In this document: positions 47,719 to 59,492 of the stretch, piece by piece
How positions within the stretch are numbered: the first letter of the stretch is position 1
Layout of the letters: each line of letters opens with the position of its first letter
Assembly: GCA_020744225.1 (NCBI GenBank)
Contig: JAGMWG010000001.1
Coordinates: forward strand, 3,658,001 to 3,722,000
Source of the DNA: Paraphoma chrysanthemicola
Lineage: Eukaryota > Ascomycota > Dothideomycetes > Pleosporales > Phaeosphaeriaceae
Reading direction: 5' to 3'
DNA length: 64,000 bases
Made by a program: the position numbers and the translations under genes
The notes under the pieces: generated by a model
The model's input: only the letters and a program-made list of their open reading frames with translations
Told to the model about the DNA's origin: nothing
The model's database searches: none

Positions 47719-50710
47719 GAATGCCGAGCATAACCGTTCTACGTACCCAAATTCATCTTGCGCTGCACGCTCGATGATGCGACAGTCTCGGAGAATAACG
47801 ATCGAAGTAGTCTACCGACACAACATGCCGCAACTGCCATTGCCGTACCAAATTCTTCATCTGCACGAAATGCTGGCAGAACACGCGTCGAAGGCATTAC
47901 GCAAGCCCTATGGAAGTGGTGTAACGGAAGTTGCTGCTTCCTGGAGGCCAGGAGAGTTATTATCGTGAGGGATGAAAGCATTATTGACGAATGCTCCTGG
48001 GAGCTCGCGACTTCTTCCAAGCGAGCAATTGCCATCTATGTGGGGTACATCTTCTGGGGTGCATGCTTAATAGCCTCAAGCAACTCTTATGAGGCTTCGT
48101 CAGCTCAATCAAGAGGTGCAAGATTTTTTGTTGTGTTTTGCGATATCTCGGCAGTCATGATATGGCGCGATGAAGCTTTGGTCGGCATCGAGATGCTGCA
48201 AGTCACTGTGGATACGCAATATGTTGCAATACATGCAAGATCAGGTTCCAGCTTCTACGTGATGGTGTAGATGATGTTAAAGCGGTTGTCGTGCTTGCCT
48301 CGGTGCATGTTTTTCTCGTCGAAGGTTCCACAACAGCAGTGTTGGTGTCGTCGATGCCCAACGTGATGCTGCTGACCGGCTTCTCGTGATTACGTGATGA
48401 GCGCACACCCTCACTGGTATGTGAAAAGGTTGTAGACATCCGATGGACCGGCGGACAAGTAATTCAGCCGAAGCTACCGACACCCTGGCACAGGGGTATG
48501 TTCTTGGTCGCACTGACATCAGCGGCGTGTAACGTGACGTGAGCGATCGACTGGTGGAATATGTATGATAATATATGCAGTTCTGTCGGTGGACCCACAT
48601 TGCAGGGAGAGTCCAAGCTTTCTTTCCGACCGGATGAATGCAGATCAATATACTAGGCGTGTACGAGGCTGTCCTGGATAGGGGCTGTTCACATCCACGG
48701 TACCGAGATTCCGCGATATGCCTCTCCCTGCCGATGTTGGACCCCTGTGATGAAGGGTGTACGCGGCCTCAATGTAGAAGAACATGAGGTTTCGGCAGTG
48801 CTTGATGTCTGTTTGCCAGGAATGCTGTCTTTGGGACAGCGAAACATCCAGCGGACGCCTCCCCGTTGGGATACGGAGAACGGCCTGCTTGCAAGAGTTG
48901 ATCTTGCAGCTTCTAGATGCTCTAGACTGAGCCTCCCATCTCGCGAGGCATTCGAATACGGACGCAACTTAGCTTGGATAATGTGATGCGTCAGGGCTGA
49001 ACAGTGTTCTAAGATTAGACATACGTGGATGAGTGCGTCTTAGAGAGGTTGTGGCGCATGTAGTCACCTTCTCATTGTTGCCCTACACTCCGAGATCTAA
49101 CACAGGATGTCGCCAAGCCAAAACACCATAGTTGCATACCGCGCGGGCGAGCTGTACGCGGGGGGCCCACATCCCCGGCAGCGGAACAATACTTGTAGGC
49201 CGCGAGGGAGTTGAACGACATGGGCGCCTAGCCTTGCTACAGGAGACGGCTGAGAGAGAACGAATGACCATCTAAACATGGACTTGCCCTGTCGACGGGC
49301 GCCAAGACGACGCGAGCAGCTCCAGCGCAGGAAAGCGGGTACAGCAGAGCAAACATGCCTTGGTAGTTTGAATGGTCAACACTGGTACATAGGAGGAATC
49401 TGGAGGAATGCTCTCCACCTGTGCCGCGGTATCGTTGTGACTAAGTCATCACACGTTCAGACATTTTCAACCCATTGTCAACCAAATCAATGGAGGCCGT
49501 TGTCGCCACTTCTTTTTGGGTCATCTAGGTCTCTTCAGTAATTAGACGTGTTCCAGCCTCTGGGACATTCTGGGTGTTCAATGTACATCTCGTAATCGCT
49601 TGATTTTAGAAAAGGACGCCACTTCGTGATCGTTAAGGTGCCATCGGGTGGAATGATCGAGCATCCTGTCAAATTACCGACTGATCGGGTCAGTGAGAAC
49701 CGAGCTTGCATCTCTCTGGCGGACGCGGGTACGGTGCTCGATCCACTTCATGATGTTGACGATGCCCACCGTGGCTTGTACTGCTGGATTTTAGCCCATC
49801 TTGGCAATGCGATGCAACAGTGGTATTACAGCGTATAGAGCAGCCTCGCGCGGCTGCGCTGATGAGTACCCAGGTCCAAGCAATGCCGGCGGCATTCGAG
49901 AGCCGTGTCTGCAGCACCGAGCCGCAAATCGAACCTGGCAATGATGTGCGGGGCTTATATTGAGACCAATTTCTGGGCGATGCATGCTGCATCAGTCCAG
50001 TAAGCTACCTAGCGCCGGCGATAAAAAAGCTGCTGCAGAGCGATGCGCCGAGATGGAGAGAGTTGGTTGAATTAAAGTGTTCGTGCAGACCTAGCGCGCC
50101 ACTGGGGCTTGGTGCATCGATCCGGGGCAATGGTGCAGGGGTCTGTTTTCCGTCAGATCTCCCGTGGAAAATGGCGTAAGTGCAAACGCAATGACCTTAG
50201 CAACTATCGTGACTGGCCGCATTGACTCTCGCAGTTGAAGCTAGTTGAGCTGGGTGAAGGGTGATCGTTGCTTGTTCTGTGGCATTGTGCTCCGTCGCTA
50301 AGCATGCCTGTTCCTAGAATTATCAGTCTCAATTCACCCGACGGCCTCGCGGTCCGTCTCCATTGTGGAGGCTCCCTGTCTGTCAATGGTGGCAGATTCT
50401 TGCGCTCTCTCACATCATCGCATCCCATCTACCCTGGTCTGAGAGTGCGTGCGGTAGCTATTGCCCAACAAATGTCTACATCGACTCATGACGGCAATGA
50501 TCTGACAATGAGAACAGCGTGTGAAAACAAGACTGAAAGTTTATCGAGCCGAGAAGGCCGACAGTGCAATAAGAGACTGGTAGCAAGAAGACGATCAGGG
50601 ATGAGTGTTCCTCCCTTCTAAGGTGATGGCCAATCTGTGTACATTCTATCGAGGTGTATCGACCGTCATCCCGGATTGCGGCAGACCTCCGCCTTGACCT
50701 CGGCCCCTAG
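47719..50710. other. 3 kb apparently gene-free stretch inside the cluster
   Basis: No recognisable gene between the convergent ends of ega3 and sph3. The longest frame (47758-48270, plus) has no domain and unlike composition, and the rest are short and scattered over all six frames. No terminal repeats, target-site duplications or transposase motifs were seen by eye. It could be a degenerated insertion or a noncoding spacer. Confidence 0.5.
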
Positions 50711-51734
50711 TCATCTTAGCAGTGCAGCCAAGCAGTCAATGAATGTAGGAAAATGCGCATCGAGCTCAGTGTAGTTGCTTGTCCAGGTGAACCATATGCT
50801 GTGACCGACAGCCAAGAGTTGAAGTAGCGTGTTCGCAATCTCGATGGCGCTCAGTTCCGGAACAGAATGCACGACAACCGCAAGCTCATCGCGATTGTAA
50901 TGTGCCGTTGCTTCAGCAAGTTCCAGTTCTTCGGTGGACCATTTCGAGAACGTATTCTCGAATACGATTGTCACATCAGGCCCCAGACTGCTGCCGTCCT
51001 CGGATGTGACATTTTCGAAGAAACGTGAATCAGGCAATGCACCAGGGTTGTGAACTGTAGCGCGAGTGTCAGCCTTGCGTGCTTCAAAATGCTAGTCGAA
51101 ACCAAGCCAGCACCGTCATGGATAGCTGTCAGTCGGGACGCTAGTTATTCGGCGCCAAAGAGAGGCCAAGCGGAGGAGCGGTCAGATTCGGTAGTGTAGA
51201 GAATTGCGTGGGGCTTCACAAGGCACCCATGCCGAGCTGAAAATGGCGGCTTACCTATGTAGCCTTCTTTCAACCCGTCACTTTCGTGGACTGCTTTCGC
51301 AATAGCTTGCAAATAGGAAACGTTGTCCGGGGAGTATTGGGTAGGGGTCTCATCGACGAAAATTCCATCAATAGCCACCGCCTCGTCATATTCGCCCCAG
51401 AAAGAATATGCGGCTACATCGTCTAATACCGATGTCAAGTTCCTCTCACACCACGTGGTTGCGATATAACCGACAGTTCGCATGTTGGCAAATGAGTTGA
51501 GCATCTCTATGGCGTGCGAGTACTCTGCCATCGGCAAGGCGCCTCCACCGGGCCCGCTGTGAACATTAACGACCGCAGTGAATTGTATCTGTGGATACGA
51601 TGCTGCCCTGTTTAGATCAGTCCCCAACACTCAACAAAGTGAAGGGGTGAAGAACTTTCTTACATGTCATAGACGGGATCCCATGCACCTAGCGAAGGGT
51701 ATACATAGAGCGGGACGATCACCGATGCATCCAT
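50711..51734 (-). CDS. sph3: Spherulin-4-like glycoside hydrolase Sph3 (GH135)
   Basis: Hydrolase that cleaves N-acetylated GAG and is required for its production in A. fumigatus. Exons are 51734-51664, 51607-51255 and 51054-50711 (255 residues), phases agreeing. The barrel starts almost at the first residue (IVPLYVYPSLGAWDP), then VVNVHSGPG, VGYIATTW, the acidic catalytic-site motif DGIFVDETP, and the late HNPGALPD and YNRDELAVVVH. The second intron is 200 nt, long for this window, but joins EGYI to VHNPG in frame. No signal peptide or membrane anchor precedes the barrel; known Sph3 is a membrane-anchored extracellular enzyme. An upstream first exon spliced at the CAG at 51740 may be missing; I could not find a convincing one. 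Confidence 0.88.
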
Positions 51735-52478
51735 GATCCTGTTTTGGCCGCGGCGAGTTGCTCACCGGTGGTGATGTGTCACCTAACCGTGGACCTGGTG
51801 AACTGGAGAATTTGGGTCGAAGGCTAGAACTTGTGGAACGCCGTGGGAGGTTGTGTAACAGCGAGACCGACTTGAACTTCGGGCGCCAACGCAAGGAAGT
51901 TGTACACCAGATCATAAGTGCAGTTCAAGCATCTTAGACTGTGCACGTTCACCTCCATGTGGTTCTCGCATGGCTGTGACGGCTCTTTGGATGGCACGGC
52001 AATGCAGACCCAGTTGCTTATCCTCGCCTGTGAGCGTGGAGGCCAGGATGAACCGTGTCGGCCCAATGCCATTCAGCCTCAACACTCTGCTACCATTCTG
52101 GGACCACCAGGCGAGCAAGCTTTTGAGCGACCCGGCAGGAACGCTCGCACTGCCAGACTGCGGTACAGGGTGCGTAGTTGGGCGCGATGCCATGCATATT
52201 GAGCAGGGATCTTAAGCGATGGTGAGTATATTTGAGAGTGCTGGACCTGAACACATTCCGGATATGACAGAGTCGGGATGAAGCGGCCGGATCGTGCCAA
52301 GAAGCATAAACAATATTGGACGGTACAGTAAACTCTTCCGCAGGATGGGTTCTGCCTAATTGAGCAACTGCGCAAGTTCAGAAATTTTGTGGCGCATATA
52401 AAGAATTTGAACGTACTATTCGGCATTGGCAAAGCAGCGTTCGACAAGCCTCTCTTTTGATCCACAAACTCGTGCGCG
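51735..52478. promoter_or_regulatory. Divergent intergenic region between sph3 and uge3
   Basis: 744 bases between divergent cluster genes, presumably a shared promoter. It may also hide a first exon of sph3. Open frames on the minus strand (51667-52193) overlap one another and show no membrane helix. Confidence 0.5.
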
Positions 52479-54027
52479 ATGACTCCTCTCTCATTCTCGG
52501 GGATGACGTCGCCATCAGATTCAATGTACTCTTTGTCAGCGTCCGGCACACCCGAAACAGTCGATACGCCAGGGACGCAAAGATCGATACTCTTCGACGA
52601 CGATGTGGCCGCTGATCCGCTCGACATCGATGCATCCGGCGCGACATTCATCATGGTCGTCGGCGGCCTTGGTTATATCGGTTCGCACACAACCCTGGAA
52701 TTGCTAAAAGAAGGATACAACGTCCTTGTGGTAGACGATCTCAGCAATTCTTTTGAGAATGTACTGGAAAGAATCAGAAGTTTGACAGAGGAGTACTGCA
52801 TAACCAATGGAAAACCGGTGCCTGCCCTACATTTCAGACAGCTCGATTACCGCAGCCCGGCGATGCGTTCCGTGCTGGCCAGCTATTCAGCATACACAAT
52901 TAGTAGCAAACCTGAGCCAACTCTCAAGCACCATCCCTACTCGACATTGCAAAGGACTGACTCTGGGATCGATCTGGGACTGGACGAGCCGCAAAATCCT
53001 GTCCTAGAACGAACTTCCAGAATTTCGGGCGTGATCCATTTTGCAGCATACAAATCCGTCGAGGAGAGTATCCGAATGCCTCTAAGATACTATAGCAACA
53101 ACGTTTGCGGGCTTGTCGACTTCCTGGCCCTCCTCGAGCAATTTCACATCAAGAACTTTGTCTTCTCCTCGTCCGCAACGGTCTATGGCGAAGGCGCAAA
53201 CTGCGGTGTGCCTCTACGCGAAGAGCTGTGTGTGCACCATCCAGAGTCGTTCCTCGAGAGCGATGGATCAGAGCGACATGTCCTTCCCGGCGTCCTCGGA
53301 CTCACCTCACCCTATGGTCGTTCGAAATTCATGTGCGAATCAGTGTTGGCTGATCTAGCACGGTCTGACCCAACTTGGTCCATAACAGCGCTTCGCTACT
53401 TCAATCCGGTAAGTAAGCCATGCTGGAAATGTGTAATCGAACTAATGAGACCAACATAGGTTGGCTGCCACGAGTCCGGAATCCTGGGTGAAGACCCACG
53501 TCAGAAGCCCAGTAATCTGATCCCAGTGATTGCCACCGTCCTTACAGGCGCGAGGCCAGTCCTTGATATATTTGGAACCGATTGGAACACACCCGATGGT
53601 ACCGCAGTCCGTGACTTCATCCATGTGGTCGACCTTGCCAGAGGTCACGTTGCCGCTTTGGCAGCATCTGCAAATGGTCGTGTCAAGGCCCCTTTCCGAA
53701 CGTACAATCTCGGTGAGTACTCCAGCGCAACATTGGCAACAGCCAACGCACGCGCATTTGTGCTAAGATATCCTAGGCACAGGAAGGGGACATACTGTAC
53801 GCGAAGTACTGTCAAGTTTGGAGCAAGCATCGCAGAGGAAGATTCCAGCCCGGGAAGTAGGACGCAGAGCAGGAGACGTCGGCTTCTGCGTTGCTGAAGT
53901 CAAGCGCGCAGAGACTGAGCTGCAGTGGAGAGCGGAGAGAACTTTAGATGACTGCTCCGGCGACGTGTGGAACTTTACCAAAGCACGCTGTCCGGACGCG
54001 ATGACTAATGATGTTACATCCTGCTAA
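52479..54027 (+). CDS. uge3: UDP-glucose 4-epimerase Uge3 of the GAG pathway
   Basis: Short-chain dehydrogenase-type epimerase making UDP-Gal and UDP-GalNAc for GAG synthesis. Exons are 52479-53408, 53460-53712 and 53777-54027 (477 residues), with introns of 51 and 64 nt. A Ser/Thr/Pro-rich N-terminal extension of about 58 residues precedes the Rossmann NAD motif GGLGYIGS. The catalytic Tyr279-x3-Lys283 pair is in SPYGRSK, and VIHFAAYKSV, LRYFNPVGCHESG and the C-terminal YNLGTGRGHTV are all typical. A polar insertion at about residues 135-180 makes it longer than ordinary Gal10-type epimerases. Its place beside sph3 rather than in a galactose-use cluster supports the Uge3 role; the insertion and N-terminal extension could be regulatory. 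Confidence 0.94.
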
Positions 54028-55693
54028 TGGTGTGGCAACGTTTGCTACACTGGTCGATTTTGATCGCGCGTCACCTTTATTTCGAAGATCTCATTGCATC
54101 TCCATTCATGTTTGGCGGCATCGACTGGGCGCATTATCCTTCCAAAAACCGAAAGACTCGTTTCTACGTCGTTGTCCTAGATAAATCTCTGTCAGGTGTA
54201 ATACCTAATGCATATGCTATGTGCCCTAAAGGTACATAGGAAGTGGACCTACCCGTGCACTGCAAAACTGCCGGGCCACTGCTTGATCCGTGAAGTTGCA
54301 GGCGCACCTTGAGAGATCGCCATGTAGTGATGTCTGTTGCGCCCATACAGTTGCCCGGTATCTGAACGTGTGCTCACAGCAGCGAGCGAGCTTTATATGA
54401 ACGTCCCGCTGCGCATATCAAGCTGCTACAAAAATGCTGCCCAATGCCATACCAGCAGAGAATCGCGACGTGGAGTATTGCATGTGTGGGTTCATCAATG
54501 TTATCAGATAAGATAACGTCTGTTGAAGAAGCCAAGACCAGCTCGTATGATTCTCGAATCAGGCAGGTATTCATACAGCACCTGAAGATATCCCCTGGAA
54601 TGTTGCGTGCCTGCTCCTAGGTGACGATTCGAGTGCGAATTTTGTCAGAGCAAGATCAGCATGCTCCGTACAGTGCCGGGAAGGCTCTTAGCGCTCTGTC
54701 CCGTCTCGCTTTGAAGGTCGTCGGCTTGTGCGAGGGCATTTGGACTGGCCCATCGGAAGTTGAGTAAACACGGTTGCGGTTCGGCATCATGAGCTTGCAG
54801 AGGTCGGTCAAGGGAAATAAGATGTCCATGAGTCGCTGTTGAACGAGGTCCAATGACAATCGTCGACACTTAGACTCGAAGGTTTGGCGAAAGTGGATAG
54901 GCAGAGACCGGCAGGCCACGTCCAGTGCAATGTCGCCCGACCCGTTCAGCTGAACTTTGGTTTCCCTCCCAACTGACGAGGAAAGTTAAGTTGGGAAATT
55001 CAAGCACACCAAAACCTTTTCGCTCACCTACGTTTCAAGATCTTGAAATCTCTCTTTGCGCTGCCCCCTGGGAAAAGCGAACGCGCAACCGACCAACCTT
55101 CCGGTAAAGCGGTGTCAGATCGTGGAATCGGCGCACTGTCCCGCAGCGGGAGGCGAGCGTACAGTAGTTGAAACATGTGCTAGCGAATCAGCGGCAACGG
55201 CTTGACAGCCCGACGCCTTCGAGCCGGCTAGCAAGCAGACAAGCGAAGACAAAAGGCACCAATGCAAATGTATCAAACGGTTGCGCAGATGGCGGAGGGG
55301 TTCACTGGAGGCGACGGACGAGGCGCCGTTCGCCAATGGGTGGCCCACCGAGAATCTCCAGGTGGTCCCACGACGTGAGGTCCACCAAAATTCGAAGCGA
55401 GCGAAGATGCGCTCGGGTAGCACCAGCTGCAACAAAGGAGATGCGGCCCAAAATGAGGCAAGGAGGAGATGCAAACAGCGTGCCCGTGGTTGCGCGAAAG
55501 CTAATCGGGGCTAGCGATCTCCATCGACTGAAGACGTGAGCGCTAGGCCGAGCACGTGACGCGGTCTACGGGTAGCCGCCGTTGATCGCGCCCTCTACTC
55601 CCAACGTCCTCAACCTCGAATTCACATGTCGCGCCGCCTGCACGCCTTGGACCGCGCACTGCCTGGATTGTTCCGCATGATCTGAAGATTGCG
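54028..55693. other. Intergenic, uge3 to Zn2Cys6 regulator
   Basis: 1.67 kb without a recognised gene. A palindromic CACGTG box lies at 55553-55558, about 140 bases before the regulator's start, a typical bHLH site. The rest are short overlapping frames. Confidence 0.5.
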
Positions 55694-58090
55694 ATGCCTC
55701 CTTCTGCGATGATGGCGATGCCCGCCCATGGCATGCACGGTGTTCCTTCTATGTCGGGTCGCGTAGATCCCGCTTTCTGGGGCCAAGGTCACGATTTCTC
55801 AGACTCCACATCACCAATCACACCGAATCTCGGAGTCCATCTGTCGCCGACCACGAGTACGACAGACAGTTTTAGTGGCAACACTCCGCCTATGCAGACT
55901 CCACCATCCGAGGCCAGCAGAAAGAATTCACAGCAGTCACAGAACGGGACGAAGAACGCCCAGAAAGAGGCGACTGCCGCTCAAGCAAGAGCGTCTGTCG
56001 CTGTCGCGTGTGTTCCGTGCCGCAGCAGGCATCTGAAGTGTGATGGTGGCGTACGATGTTCGCGATGTAGGGCCGACAATGTCGAATGTACTTACATCAA
56101 GTCACGGCGCGGCTGGAAGGGAAAGCGGAAGAACAAGGATGAGAGTGGCGGTCCTGTCACACTCAATGGTACGTGACATTCGCCTGTCGATACCCAAGTA
56201 TTAACACAATCAGGAATGCCCACGTCTGAAGTGCCGATCACCAATGGACATTTGTCGTCGCCAGAGTATTCCTACAATGGCGAACTCCCTGTCATGAACC
56301 ACCTGAGCAGCCCAACCAATGGCCTTGGCGCCCACCCATCCGCCCCGCCAGTCGCCCAGCTCAATCTCAATGGAACTTCAAGGCTCAATCGATTCGGCCA
56401 CCTGGGACCGGAAACTGCCACCCAATCCTTCTTCCACTACTTCTACCAATCGCATCCGTTCTGTTTACCAGAACCGCGGTTACTGGAGGTCTTCAAGGAG
56501 CGACAAGCACCACTTCTCGAATATGCCGTCCAGTTCGTCGGAGCCAGTTTCCTACCTTCGGTGCCTACGGATATGTACAAGGAGGCCCTGAACCGACACA
56601 TCAATAATGGCAACTATCCCAGAGATGTCTTTTCGGTCCAAGCTTTATTACTCTTCTCCATCGCCCTGCATGCACATAATGAGGTCCCACGATCTGGGCA
56701 GATTTTTACCATTGCCCAGGCTTTAACCCTTGAACTCGGCCTCCATCGAATGGAGTTCGCTTTGATGCACGGAGGGGGCGATCCGCAATACGAAGAGAGC
56801 TGGCGAAGAACGTGGTGGTCTATGTACACTGCCAATGGAATGATGTGTGCAGTCAATCCAGGCGTTCAATTCAAGCTCAAAGACATCGTTACTGATGTGC
56901 CGCTGCCTTGCGAGAACGACCAGTACTTCTCAGGCGTAAGTCATTCCTTCCACATCCACCTTTTCTTGGCAACATTTCCTACCTCGTCCTCGGGCCGTTT
57001 GCCCAATCCTTCGGACGCATGATCACCACGGGATCACCACAAGATCACCCCCAAGACCAGGTTATCGGGTACCAAATCGAGCACCATCCCAGTCTTCCCC
57101 TTCTACCTCATCGTTCTGGCCATGACCAGACCATCCTGTCTATCACGCCCACCCACCACCCTCCTACCCACCACCCTTCTACCCGCTTAGCACTAGACTG
57201 ACCAACTCACAGCAAATACCCTACCCCTCCACCCTCCAAGACTACGACGACTCGGCCTTCATGCCCTCCCTCACCACCTTCTCCTCCTTCACCTACCTCA
57301 TCGACGCCATCCGCATCCTCGGCAAAGTCTTCGAATGCGGCCGTCTCGACTCGACGTTTGAATACCACGCCGTCGACGTCGTCGACCAATACCTCTGCAA
57401 CTGGCGCCTGCACCTCCCCGCGTCGAAACTCGACATCGTCGCCAACGACGGCACCGTCGACGAAGTGTTATTCCAAGCACACATGGTCAACGCAGGCAGC
57501 ACAATCATGCTACACCGCCCACGCAGCAACCTCGGCTTCGGCCGCGTCGAAGGCGTCAACATATGCGTACAACCAGGCCAAGTCCTGCTCCCAACACAAA
57601 CCCGCGAAATCCATACAGCGAAATGTTTAACCTCTGCGGAAAACATTTCAAACCTAATCCGCCTCCCCGGCCCCGGTCTACAATACCACACCCCCCTATT
57701 CACATGCGTCGTCGTAATGGCGTCCGTCGTCCATCTATCATACTGGTCCTTCCTCGTGCCCGACGGCCACGACGACATCATCAAGCAATCGATCCGTCTG
57801 GACGTCGGCACGCTACAATCGTACAGCAATACCTGGCCGATAGCAAACGTCGTGCTTGGTCAGGTGCGCGGCGTGGCGCATACGCTGTTCAACAGTAAGA
57901 AGGCGATGAGTATCCATTTGTGGAGTAATATTGCGCAGGGCGATGTTATTAGGAACGTGATTGAGGAGGGAGGGAATGTGCCGACGCAGCAGTATGCGCA
58001 GTTGATTGCTCCGTAAGTTCATGATAACTTCTTCCAATAATTCATAGGAGGCGAACTATGCTGACTCTGTGTAGGATGTTGAAGTCTTAA
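55694..58090 (+). CDS. Zn2Cys6 fungal-specific transcription factor
   Basis: Nuclear regulator of 670 residues. Exons are 55694-56168, 56214-56935, 57213-58012 and 58075-58090. The binuclear zinc cluster is complete (CX2CX6CX5CX2CX6C, about residues 105-132, VACVPCRSRHLKC) and is followed by a basic stretch (RRGWKGKRKNK). The middle part fits the fungal-specific 'middle homology' regulatory domain (FHYFYQSHPF, ALTLELGLHR, WWSMYTANGM). The third intron adds only five residues (MLKS after Pro) before the stop. The second intron is 277 nt, clearly longer than others here, and is C-rich. It lies 1.7 kb beyond uge3 in the same direction, so a role in GAG regulation is possible but unproven. The close match to housekeeping-like regulators could mean it is simply the conserved flank. 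Confidence 0.9.
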
Positions 58091-58611
58091 GACGTCCCGA
58101 TCGATTCCCGTGACGAAGCGTTAACTCTTTTTCCGATTTTCGAATTCCCTCGCTCCGAATTATTTGTTGTACAGTGAGCATTGTTATCACATACGATCTG
58201 TCTGTCCCCTCGTTTCATCTTGGCGTTATATGGGGGAAGGGCGTTCTTGAGTGCTGTGAGCGGCCTACGACGGATTTAATGAAGACATGAGTGTGTGAGC
58301 TAGGCGCTTGGACAAGTATTGGAGATTCCCCAGCCATGAAAATAGAAATGAAAAGCGTTGCTTGCTTCTTACGTCACAGTGCGCGATTTATCAAAACGTG
58401 TGAGTCCGAATCGTCTAATCTTGTTCATTCATCGGAGTGCCAGCTAGTCCAGCGCTCCGTGTCGGAAGAGGTCCCTCCGCCATCGTGTCTTGCCCTGTTT
58501 TCGCTAATGATAACCGACGCGCATGATGCCGCTATTCCATGCCGCTACCAAGATCCAGCCTGTGTTGTTCCTGCCCATTACAGCGCGTAGGCGTGCGCCT
58601 GTTGACAATAT
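58091..58611. other. Intergenic between converging genes
   Basis: 521 bases shared as 3' space by the regulator and the Ran gene. No gene seen. Confidence 0.5.
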
Positions 58612-59492
58612 CTACAAATCGGCGTCATCCTCATCGGGCAGGGGCATCTGGGCGGCGTCCTGCATCTCCTTCTGGTACTGCTCGAGCACAGCCTGGTCGA
58701 CCTGGACCTCGGGAGGGGCAAGCGCAGGGGCGGCGACGAACTCCAGAGTCTGGTTGCCGACGAGTTTTCGGGCGAGCCAGAGGAAGGGCTTCTCGAAGTT
58801 GTAGTTGGACTTGGCAGAGATGTCGTAGTACTGGAGGTTCTTCTTGCGATGGAAGGTGATCGACTTGGCCTTGACCTTGCGCTCCTTCACGTCGACCTTG
58901 TTGCCGGTCAGGACGATGGGGATGTTCTCGCAGACACGGACCAAGTCACCTGGAGCCGTTAGTTGTTTTTATCGCAAATGTGATTCTGGAGGACGTACGA
59001 TGCCAGTTGGGCACGTTCTTGTATGTGATGCGGGATGTGACGTCGAACATGATGATGCCGCACTGCCCGTTGATGTAGTAACCATCACGGAGACCACCAA
59101 ACTTCTCCTGGCCTGCTGTGTCCCAGACATCGAACTGGATGGGGCCGAGGTTCTGCCAGTCTATCAGTATGCCGTATCGCGCGATGGAGGGGCGGGTGAC
59201 GTACGGTGGTGAAGCCGAGCGGGTGCACCTCGACACCGAGTGTTGCAATGTACTTCTTCTCGAACTCGCCGGTCAAATGGCGCTTGACAAAGGTCGTCTG
59301 CGGGGCGGGCTGTTAGCATTGGGCTCAACGGCGAGTGGGTGGTGAGCGCATTGTTTGTCAGGCGCTGAGGATGTCCATCCCCAGCCCAGCCTGATAGCGC
59401 AGTATGCTGTCCTGAATACGCACCTTTCCGGTACCGCCGTCGCCGACAAGCACGAGCTTGAAGGTGGGCGTGGCGCTGTCTGCTTCAGCCAT
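58612..59492 (-). CDS. gsp1: Ran GTPase (Gsp1)
   Basis: Small nuclear GTPase that drives nucleocytoplasmic transport and spindle assembly. Exons are 59492-59424, 59297-59205, 59152-58999 and 58949-58612, giving 217 residues, the usual Ran length. Motifs in order: P-loop GDGGTGKTT, switch I (KKYIATLGVEVHPL), WDTAGQEKFGGLRDGYYI, GNKVDVK and the SAKSNYNFEKPF box. The acidic C-terminus ends DEDDADL, as Ran requires for RanBP1 binding. The first intron (126 nt) follows codon 23, inside the P-loop. No CAAX box, as expected. Near-certain identity; this is core genome, unlike the accessory region to its left. Confidence 0.98.

Larger units (their letters stand above)
32324..54027. other. Galactosaminogalactan (GAG) exopolysaccharide gene cluster
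   Basis: Five genes whose products match the five known GAG-pathway enzymes of Aspergillus fumigatus lie together: gtb3 (minus), agd3 (plus), ega3 (plus), sph3 (minus) and uge3 (plus). The pathway is nucleotide-sugar epimerisation, polymerisation and export at the plasma membrane, extracellular partial deacetylation, and polymer cleavage by two hydrolases. The product family is a cationic alpha-1,4-linked Gal/GalNAc/GalN polymer used for adhesion, biofilm formation and, in A. fumigatus, virulence. As I recall, the gene order is the same there. Only the five cluster genes are recognisable between the flanking HET and Zn2Cys6 genes. Confidence 0.9.

Noticed and set aside
47758..48270. 170-residue frame in the cluster gap
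   Set aside because: Composition and lack of any motif make it look random; no splice structure improves it.
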